From positions 1,864-7,273 of the forward strand of contig MGPL01000010.1 of NCBI GenBank assembly GCA_001797415.1: a stretch of DNA of 5,410 bases, read 5' to 3'. The notes beneath the pieces were generated by a model. That model ran no database searches and was not told the origin of the DNA. It was given only the letters and a program-made list of their open reading frames with translations. The stretch's first letter is position 1. Each line of letters begins with the position of its first letter. Shown piece after piece: positions 1-5,410 of the stretch. The position numbers were made by a program, and so were the translations under genes. The stretch is from Deltaproteobacteria bacterium GWA2_55_10 (GTDB lineage: Bacteria; Desulfobacterota; GWC2-55-46).

Positions 1-1091
1 ATATATCCTGGACTCAGCGATTTGAGGAGGAGTTCTGCCGCGTAATGGGGGTGGAGTACGCGATAGCGTGCAACTCAGGCACATCAGGCCTTCACGCGGC
101 CCTTGCCGCCGCAGGCGTGGGCCCCGGCGACGAGGTCATAATGCCCGCGCTTACGGTCGTAATGGACGCATTCGCAGCCATCCAAGTCGGCGCGACTCCA
201 GTCTTCGCGGACGTAGACCCGGCGACCTTCACCATAGACCCGGCGGACGCGAAGAGGAAGATAACGCCCAGGACAAAGGCGATAATCGCGGTATCGCTCT
301 ACGGCCTCACGGCGGATATGGATCCCGTAATGGAGGCGGCCGATGAGCGCGGGATAAAGGTAATAGAGGACTCTGCCCAGACAATGCTGGGCACATACAA
401 GGGGCGCATGGGCGGCACGCTGGGGCACGCAGGGGTATTCAGCTTCGAGAATAAAAAACACCTGAGCTGCGGCAGCGAGGGCGGCATGATAGTGACAAAT
501 GACGAGGCAATAGCTCAAAGGGCAAGGAAGTTCGCCGGCATAGGGTACAAGCACCTTACCGCCTCAGCGGGAAGGACGTCCCTTGCGCTCTCTACCGCGC
601 AGGACCCTGCCTACGAGCGCTTCGACACTCTTGGCCTGAATTACAGGATGACCGAGGTGTCGGCCGCGATCGGTCTCGGCCAGCTTGAGAGGGTCTCGGA
701 GAAGGTAGAGATGAGAAAAAAGGTGGCCTGTCTCTTTGATGACGCCATAGAAGGCTGCGCCTGGATGATAAAGCAGACGACACCGCGCGGCCACGTTCAT
801 TCGTACTATACCTATGCCGTCAGATACGAGGGCGATAGTGAAAAGGGGCTAGCCTGGAAGGAGTTCTACAGGAGGTATCTTGATATGGGCGGGGACGGCT
901 TCTACGGCGCGTGCAAGCTGCCCTATCTCGAGCCTGTCCTGAGGCTTGAAGGTAAAGGCAGGACCGGCATCTGTCCTGTGGCAGAGGCGCTCCAGCCAAA
1001 GCTCATGCAGTTCAAGACAAATTACAGGGACCTCAAAGAGGCGGAAAAGAAGACTGAGGTACTTAAAAAACTGATACGTTCAATCATGTAA
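1..1091 (+). CDS. DegT/DnrJ/EryC1/StrS-family PLP-dependent sugar aminotransferase, 5' partial
   Basis: Family role: fold-type I PLP enzyme moving an amino group, usually from glutamate or glutamine, to a keto-sugar nucleotide (perosamine type) or a keto-cyclitol, in the cytoplasm. The first complete codon is at base 3 and 362 residues are visible. The frame is open to the left edge, and the residues before the ATG at 45 (W, then FEEEF, then GVEYA) are family sequence, so the true start lies outside the window, probably some 30-40 residues upstream. Counting from the ATG at 45: the SGTSGL phosphate-binding loop is at 11-16, PGDEVIMPALT at 27-37, the IEDSAQ motif at 107-112 with Asp109 for the pyridine nitrogen, FSF at 132-134 with the likely Schiff-base Lys138, EGGMIVTND at 145-153, and LNYRMTE at 198-204. 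The active-site loop after Lys138 appears one residue longer than in common members. Family assignment is very secure; substrate is not. The C-terminal part recalls proteins annotated as perosamine synthetases or scyllo-inosose aminotransferases. Confidence 0.95.
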   Translation, partial: ISWTQRFEEEFCRVMGVEYAIACNSGTSGLHAALAAAGVGPGDEVIMPALTVVMDAFAAIQVGATPVFADVDPATFTIDPADAKRKITPRTKAIIAVSLYGLTADMDPVMEAADERGIKVIEDSAQTMLGTYKGRMGGTLGHAGVFSFENKKHLSCGSEGGMIVTNDEAIAQRARKFAGIGYKHLTASAGRTSLALSTAQDPAYERFDTLGLNYRMTEVSAAIGLGQLERVSEKVEMRKKVACLFDDAIEGCAWMIKQTTPRGHVHSYYTYAVRYEGDSEKGLAWKEFYRRYLDMGGDGFYGACKLPYLEPVLRLEGKGRTGICPVAEALQPKLMQFKTNYRDLKEAEKKTEVLKKLIRSIM

Positions 1092-1162
1092 GTATAGAGC
1101 GACGCGCCAAACCCACCACGAATCTCATCAAAGAATTTACCCGGGAAAAGAACAAAGGAAAG
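1092..1162 (+). other. 71-base intergenic gap between aminotransferase and flippase
   Basis: This is the only sizeable non-coding stretch in the window. I see no inverted repeat followed by a T run, so no intrinsic terminator, and no convincing -35/-10 pair. The flippase frame is open upstream through the whole gap, back to a TAA at 1064-1066, but it contains no ATG, GTG or TTG before 1163. The gap therefore reads as a spacer within a probable operon. Confidence 0.6.
1154..1160 (+). promoter_or_regulatory. Ribosome binding site of the flippase gene
   Basis: The sequence AAAGGAA is purine rich and complementary to the 16S 3' end. Its GGA core ends three bases before the ATG at 1163, which is closer than the usual 5-9 bases. 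No other in-frame start codon exists upstream before the stop at 1064, so this site and the ATG at 1163 are the best available start despite the short spacing. Confidence 0.5.
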
Positions 1163-2641
1163 ATGAAGGTCACAAAGGCCAAGTTCATAAGGGACTCGTT
1201 CAACTATTTTTCGGCAGTTGTCGTCTCCAACGTCATAACGCTTGCGACGCTGCCGGTTTACACGAGGTTCCTCTCGCCGTCTGATTACGGCATCATCGCG
1301 CTCTTCACCATGTTCGGCGGATTGATCGTTGGCTCGATCTCCTTCGGACTTCAGGGCTCCACCTATCGCTATTACTTCAAGTACTGCGACGACATGGAAC
1401 GGTTCAGGTCTCTCAATATGGGTAATCTGCTCTTTTCAATAACGGTGCTCTTTGCAGGCGGAACGGCAGTATGGTTCCTCTCCGGGAAGATAGCGCGCGT
1501 GGCCTTCAACGGCGGGCTCGAACCTGGGCTTCTTATGTGGTCGTACGTCAACGGCTGCCTGGACTTTCTCCTCGGCTACATGCTTTTTCTTCTGCTTGCT
1601 GAGACGCGCTCCCGCGCCTATTCCGCGCTGAAGGTCGTGCAGGTCATATTTACAGCGGCGCTTTCCATCTATTTTCTCTACTTCCTGTCAATGACCTACA
1701 TGGCGCGGATATACGCATTCCTTATAGCAAAGACAGCCCTGCTCGGACTCGCGGTCTACCTCACAAGGCGGCTCTTTGCATTCAGGTGCTCGCTCGCGCT
1801 GCTCGGGGTGTCTCTGAGGTTTTCACTGCCCAACATACCTCTGAATATCGTGGGCCTCTCCAACTCGGCTGTAGACAAGACCCTGCTGAGCAAATACAGT
1901 GGGCTCACATCGGTCGGATACTACAACTTCGGGGAGAACCTCTCCGGATCGCTCAAGATGCTCGTCGATTCGATAGAGAAGTCCTGGTCGCCGTATTTCA
2001 TGCAGAAGGCCAAAGAGGGCACGACTGATGCAAAGGCCGCCATCATCGGCAGGTTTTACGACGTGGCCTTCCTGTTCATCTTCTGCGGCTTGTGCATCAT
2101 ATATTTCGCGGAAGAGGGCGTAAAGCTTCTCGCTACAAAGGAATACTATATGGCCATGTACGTGGTCCCGCTCTTTGTCTTTCACTACCTCTTCGGCGTT
2201 ATCTCAATGCTCGCGGTCAACCAGATAAACTTCAGCGAAAAGACGAAGGTCTTTCTTATTCCGGCCGTGGTAAGCATGGCGCTCGCGCTTGTGCTCAATT
2301 TCGTATTCATCAGGCTCTACGGCGCCATGGGCGCCGCGGCGGCCACGGCGCTCTCCTCGCTCGGCGCGGCCATCGTAGAGCTATATCTCGGAAACAGGCT
2401 TTTTCCACTCGAGATCAAAAAAGGGAAGCTGGCCTTTCTCTTTCTCCTGTCAGGGGCATTCACGACGCCGGTTTATTTCCTGATGGCATCAGAGATCAAT
2501 ATGCTCATGAAACTTGTCATAAAACTCGCGCTGCTTGGCGCGTTCCTGGGAATAAGCCTCAAGACGAGGCTCATCTCGATAGAATACGCCCGGAGGTTCT
2601 GGCAGATGCTCATGATCCGTATTCTCCCTGAAAGGACCTGA
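1163..2641 (+). CDS. Wzx-type polysaccharide flippase (MOP superfamily, oligosaccharide exporter)
   Basis: Inner-membrane transporter predicted to flip undecaprenyl-linked glycan repeat units, or a similar lipid-linked glycan, from the cytoplasmic to the periplasmic face. It has 492 residues, normal for the family (about 400-500). The N-terminus is typical: a short basic stretch, a first membrane helix at about 14-34, then the diagnostic LPVYTRFLSPSDYGI at 30-44. About 12-14 hydrophobic segments follow, roughly at 43-63, 86-108, 126-146, 155-177, 180-200, 214-235, 298-316, 332-352, 362-384, 386-408, 422-442 and 446-466. A soluble loop around 270-297 has a conserved-looking SWSPYFMQKA segment at 274-283, often seen in polysaccharide-synthesis MOP proteins. 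The Ala-rich helix at 387-404 (GAMGAAAATALSS) also fits. The stop is followed after one base by the radical SAM start, suggesting translational coupling. The glycan carried cannot be predicted. I give no symbol because wzx naming needs a defined O-antigen or capsule system. Confidence 0.93.
   Translation: MKVTKAKFIRDSFNYFSAVVVSNVITLATLPVYTRFLSPSDYGIIALFTMFGGLIVGSISFGLQGSTYRYYFKYCDDMERFRSLNMGNLLFSITVLFAGGTAVWFLSGKIARVAFNGGLEPGLLMWSYVNGCLDFLLGYMLFLLLAETRSRAYSALKVVQVIFTAALSIYFLYFLSMTYMARIYAFLIAKTALLGLAVYLTRRLFAFRCSLALLGVSLRFSLPNIPLNIVGLSNSAVDKTLLSKYSGLTSVGYYNFGENLSGSLKMLVDSIEKSWSPYFMQKAKEGTTDAKAAIIGRFYDVAFLFIFCGLCIIYFAEEGVKLLATKEYYMAMYVVPLFVFHYLFGVISMLAVNQINFSEKTKVFLIPAVVSMALALVLNFVFIRLYGAMGAAAATALSSLGAAIVELYLGNRLFPLEIKKGKLAFLFLLSGAFTTPVYFLMASEINMLMKLVIKLALLGAFLGISLKTRLISIEYARRFWQMLMIRILPERT
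2631..2636 (+). promoter_or_regulatory. Ribosome binding site of the radical SAM gene, inside the flippase 3' end
   Basis: AAAGGA lies six bases before the ATG at 2643, within the last codons of the flippase. Good match and spacing confirm the start at 2643 and support coupled translation across the one-base gap between the flippase stop (2639-2641) and this gene. Confidence 0.7.
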
Positions 2642-2642
2642 G

Positions 2643-3761
2643 ATGCCGAACAAACTCTCGGTAGAGGGCATTATCAAGAGGTCCAGGAAGTTCGTGGGCA
2701 GGACCCTCAGGCATGCGCTCCTTAAGCCTGCGTTGACGGACCTCATTCTTTACGCGAATTCATTCTGCAACGCGTCGTGCCAGTTCTGCGACGTGGGCAG
2801 TTCGAAGCAGGGCATTAGGAGGGCCATCAAGGATGCTCCCCTGTACCTTGATATCGACCTGCTGGAGAAGGTGCTCGATGACGGGCTCATATACGGCAAT
2901 AGGCTCTGCGTAATCTTTCTTATGACCGAGCCCCTGCTCGCGCCCAAGCTCCCGCTGATGCTTGAAGCCTGCAAAACGAGGGGGCACTGGACCAAGGTCA
3001 CTACGAACGGCCTTCTGCTAAGGAAAAGGATCGGGGAGATTGCCACGAGTCTTGATGCAATCCAGGTCTCTATTGACGGACTTGAAGAGGCGCATGATTC
3101 CATAAGGGGCAAAGGGTTCTTTAGAGCCGCTATCGCCGGGCTCAAGGCGGCGCGGCTGGCAGCCCCGGACCTGGAGATACAGGTCAATTACACTATAACG
3201 CCTCGGAATCACCGCGCGCTTTGCGAGTTCCTTAAATTTATCGACGGGCTGGGGCTCAATATCGACCTGCTGAAATTCCAGCTCATGGACTTTGTCTCCG
3301 AGAGCATGGCCGCGCGCCACAACCGCGAATACCCGTGGATAGCCCAGACCGTCTCGTCGATAAACGATAACTACCGGTTCAGCCACGATGATATCAAAGA
3401 TTTATGCAACGAGATCGAGGCTGCAAGGGCCTTCACTGCATTATCAATAAAGCGGGTAGCTTTCAAGCCGCCCATAGCCTCTATCGAAGAGCTTAAAAGG
3501 TACTTTGATGCAGAAGGAGAGCCGATACCCGGCGCCGATAAATGCTATGCGCCGTGGACCCAGCTGGCTATCAACACGGCAGGAGATGTCTTCTGGCATA
3601 TGCGCTGCTTTAACGGATATGCGCTCGGTAATGCAAGGAAGAGTACCTTGAAAGAGATATTTCATGGCCAAAAGGCTGAACACTTCAGGGAAGAGTTGAG
3701 GCGCTCCGGTTTTGCCTTTCCGGCCTGCACCAGATGCTGCAGCCTCATGCCAATGGACTGA
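2643..3761 (+). CDS. Radical SAM protein with C-terminal SPASM/Twitch-like auxiliary Fe-S domain
   Basis: Family role: reductive cleavage of S-adenosylmethionine at a 4Fe-4S cluster to give a 5'-deoxyadenosyl radical that abstracts hydrogen from a substrate. It has 372 residues. Residues 1-30 are basic and amphipathic. The cluster motif CX3CX2C is at Cys42, Cys46 and Cys49 (CNASCQFC). TEPLL at 95-99 stands in for the usual GGEP SAM-amino-group motif, TTNG is at 120-123 and QVSIDG at 141-146. The core barrel runs to about 230, then a helical linker. The C-terminal domain has Cys301 (CYAPW), NTAGDVFW at 311-318, Cys322, a GN at 329-330, a KSTLKEIFHG segment at 333-342, and Cys362, Cys365 and Cys366 (CTRCC). 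That arrangement fits the SPASM/Twitch class but has fewer cysteines than a full two-cluster SPASM domain, so probably one auxiliary cluster. Its place between flippase and putative glycosyltransferase points to a glycan or precursor substrate rather than a peptide; no small precursor-peptide gene is visible nearby. Substrate unknown. Confidence 0.92.
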   Translation: MPNKLSVEGIIKRSRKFVGRTLRHALLKPALTDLILYANSFCNASCQFCDVGSSKQGIRRAIKDAPLYLDIDLLEKVLDDGLIYGNRLCVIFLMTEPLLAPKLPLMLEACKTRGHWTKVTTNGLLLRKRIGEIATSLDAIQVSIDGLEEAHDSIRGKGFFRAAIAGLKAARLAAPDLEIQVNYTITPRNHRALCEFLKFIDGLGLNIDLLKFQLMDFVSESMAARHNREYPWIAQTVSSINDNYRFSHDDIKDLCNEIEAARAFTALSIKRVAFKPPIASIEELKRYFDAEGEPIPGADKCYAPWTQLAINTAGDVFWHMRCFNGYALGNARKSTLKEIFHGQKAEHFREELRRSGFAFPACTRCCSLMPMD

Positions 3762-3770
3762 GCGAAAGAT

Positions 3771-5410
3771 ATGGATCTGCACATAATCTCATCGAACGCA
3801 TATTTAAGGCGGCTGCTCGAGGAAAACCCGGCAGCGCTCAGGTCGCAGGCGATCGCGACCAGGGACTGGTTCGTCGAAAAGGGCATAAGGGCCGCCGGAT
3901 ATGAAGCGATCATCGTTGACAATAACCTTACAGTGGCCGAGGCAGGGGAGCTGGCAAAAAAAGCAACGCAGGAGTCCTGCAACTGGTACAAAGGAAAGGG
4001 CAACTCCGATTTTTCGGTCTACAGGGGGATTTCGCTGGCCGACTCGGCGCAGCAGCACTTCTATCATGACATCTTCACGCATCTCTTCTCTCTTATTCCG
4101 AACGTCTCTAAATTGGTCGAGAAATACAGTCCGAAAAAAATCGTTTATGAGCATCATGAATCGTTCAGAAAGTCCCTTAACTTCAATAACGAAGATATTC
4201 TGCTTGGTCATATTGCCGAAAAATACGGTATCGAGTTCGAATGCGTACGCACGTATGAAACAGATGCCGCGGATGCGCTCCGTAACGCGCACTCAACCGT
4301 ACTGAAAAGAGAGCGCGACTATATAGTCAGGACGATCAGGACGGACAGGATCAGGGGCCTTGTTTTCGACGCCGCTACAACCATGCAGTTAATCAAGCAC
4401 AGGGCCAGGGCTCTTCTATTCGGGAAAAAGCCTTGCATCCTGACTGACTGCTCCAGGGGTACGCAGGATTTCTGGGAGGCCTTCTCAGGAGATAGAGACT
4501 GCACATTCATTATTAACAGGCCTCTTAAGGGCGTACTCGCCAACCTGATTGAGATCACTGTCGCGCTAAAGAGCCATCGCGGCGCATTCAGGTATAAAAA
4601 AGAGCTCGATCGGATACGGAAAGAGTGGCGGCAATTTCTTGTAAATCACAAGGAGAGATTTAACTATTTCGGCATGGATTTCTCCGGATATATCGATAAT
4701 GAGGTCTCCTGGGCGATAGAGAATATCTTTCCCGCCCTTATGGAGGTAACAGACAAGGCATCAGCTGTCTTCAAAAAAGCCGGGGTCGACTGTCTGCTCA
4801 GCCAGACCGACTCTCCCATCACCTACCGGTATATCTACAACATCGCGAAGAAAAACGGCATCAGGAACTTTACCCAGCCCGACGGCATCAGGAGCACAAT
4901 AGAACCTGGCTACAGGCATGCGGATAACGTGCTCGTCTATTCAGAGGCGATGAGAAGCGACCTCGCCTCAGAGGGAGTAAGCTCGTCATTCCATGTGGTC
5001 GGAAACCCAAGGTTCCAGGCCGTTTACAGGCAAAGGGAAAGCAAAGGCGCGGAACCGGCGCTTCCACTAAGGGTGCTCATCGGCATGAAGGCCGAAGGCC
5101 CGCAGGTGATAGGCCACCATTACAGCAGCAGCAACGCCCTGCTCGAAGAGATACTGAGGGCGCTTCGGCCTTTTAAGGACCGCATCAGGATTACGGTGAG
5201 GACAAATCCCGGCCAGAGCGAGTGCCTGGAGCAAATCAAAAGACTTTACCTGCCGCAAGATGATTTCGAGATACAGCGGGGCGAGACGATTCCGTTCGAG
5301 GTGGCGGCTCAAGGGCAGGACCTTTTCATAATGAGCTGGACCACCGCGATCGTGGAGGCTGCCGTACTCGGTAAGATGGTCATCTACTACGCCAATGACG
5401 CGGTATTCCA
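3771..5410 (+). CDS. Putative GT-B-fold glycosyltransferase or surface-polysaccharide protein, 3' partial
   Basis: The frame opens at an ATG nine bases after the radical SAM stop and runs 546 codons without a stop to the window end; the C-terminus lies outside. That stop (TGA 3759-3761) is in this same frame, so 3771 is the first possible ATG; the site before it (GAAAG, 3764-3768) is weak, so coupling to the upstream gene is likely. The protein begins MDLHIISSNAYLRRLLEE. There is no signal peptide or obvious membrane helix. A large N-terminal region (about 1-320) holds alternating strands and helices, including LVEKYSPKKIVYEHHES at 115-131. A segment at 336-372 (GVDCLLSQTDSP, then FTQPDGI) resembles the nucleotide-independent half of CDP-glycerol transferase-like and capsule GT-B proteins. 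It is followed by NVLVYSEAM at 386-394, HVVGNPRF at 408-415, VRTNPGQSE at 476-484, and SWTTAIVEAAVLGKMVIYY at 522-540, the typical GT-B donor-side helix region. The overall C-terminal pattern supports GT-B; the donor, acceptor and exact family are not recognisable to me. It could also be a non-transferase GT-B relative such as an epimerase-like protein. Confidence 0.75.
   Translation, partial: MDLHIISSNAYLRRLLEENPAALRSQAIATRDWFVEKGIRAAGYEAIIVDNNLTVAEAGELAKKATQESCNWYKGKGNSDFSVYRGISLADSAQQHFYHDIFTHLFSLIPNVSKLVEKYSPKKIVYEHHESFRKSLNFNNEDILLGHIAEKYGIEFECVRTYETDAADALRNAHSTVLKRERDYIVRTIRTDRIRGLVFDAATTMQLIKHRARALLFGKKPCILTDCSRGTQDFWEAFSGDRDCTFIINRPLKGVLANLIEITVALKSHRGAFRYKKELDRIRKEWRQFLVNHKERFNYFGMDFSGYIDNEVSWAIENIFPALMEVTDKASAVFKKAGVDCLLSQTDSPITYRYIYNIAKKNGIRNFTQPDGIRSTIEPGYRHADNVLVYSEAMRSDLASEGVSSSFHVVGNPRFQAVYRQRESKGAEPALPLRVLIGMKAEGPQVIGHHYSSSNALLEEILRALRPFKDRIRITVRTNPGQSECLEQIKRLYLPQDDFEIQRGETIPFEVAAQGQDLFIMSWTTAIVEAAVLGKMVIYYANDAVF

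Noticed and set aside
23..47. Apparent start of the aminotransferase at the ATG at 45, preceded by a purine-rich GAGGAGGAG that looks like a ribosome site.
   Set aside because: The frame is open to the window edge and the residues before the ATG (W, FEEEF) match the conserved family N-terminal region. The purine run encodes the Glu residues, and its spacing to the ATG is long.
1071..1100. Possible weak promoter elements near the aminotransferase stop (a TATAG-like -10).
   Set aside because: There is no matching -35 at the right distance, and the match is no better than chance in a short gap within a likely operon.
2092..2631. A 179-codon + strand open frame inside the flippase.
   Set aside because: Its translation is Arg/Gly/His rich and non-membrane, while the flippase frame gives well-formed helices across the same DNA. 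It is a shadow frame.
4134..4140. A run of seven A that could be a slippery frameshift site or sequencing error point.
   Set aside because: The frame from 3771 stays open and protein-like on both sides of the run, so there is no sign of a frameshift.
3804..4292. A 162-codon open frame on the - strand, and a similar 156-codon frame at 84-554.
   Set aside because: Both are antisense to strongly supported coding sequence with family motifs, have no ribosome site I can see, and give cysteine- and arginine-rich translations typical of antisense shadows.
3901..4305. A 134-codon + strand open frame.
   Set aside because: It lies wholly inside the much longer frame starting at 3771. Its translation is Ser/Thr/Arg rich with no recognisable motif, as expected for an out-of-frame shadow.

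Overview
This 5.4 kb window is the inside of a surface-polysaccharide (O-antigen or capsule type) biosynthesis cluster. Four genes lie head to tail on the + strand: a DegT/DnrJ/EryC1/StrS-family sugar aminotransferase cut by the left edge, a complete Wzx-type polysaccharide flippase, a complete radical SAM protein with a C-terminal auxiliary-cluster domain, and a long GT-B-like glycosyltransferase cut by the right edge. I see no tRNA, rRNA, mobile element, CRISPR array, convincing promoter or hairpin terminator. The only non-coding stretch of any size is the 71-base gap between genes 1 and 2.

Layout: 1-1091 aminotransferase (5' partial); 1163-2641 flippase; 2643-3761 radical SAM (one base after the flippase stop); 3771-5410 putative glycosyltransferase (nine bases after the radical SAM stop, same frame, open to the window end with no stop in 546 codons). 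The last three genes are packed tightly enough to be one transcript. The first is probably part of it too, because nothing in the 71-base gap looks like a terminator.

Likely joint role (inference): the aminotransferase makes an amino-sugar or amino-cyclitol precursor, the putative glycosyltransferase adds residues to a lipid-linked glycan, and the flippase moves that glycan across the inner membrane. The radical SAM enzyme would carry out an unusual radical modification or oxidation of a precursor or of the glycan. Its substrate cannot be read from the sequence.

Organism: bacterial. GC content looks moderate to moderately high, Arg is often encoded by AGG and Ile often by ATA. I have seen this style in Nitrospirota, Omnitrophota and delta-proteobacterial-type genomes, but the window has no taxonomic marker, so this is a weak guess. 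Most other open frames on either strand are short and overlap these four genes in other frames, so I treat them as shadows.
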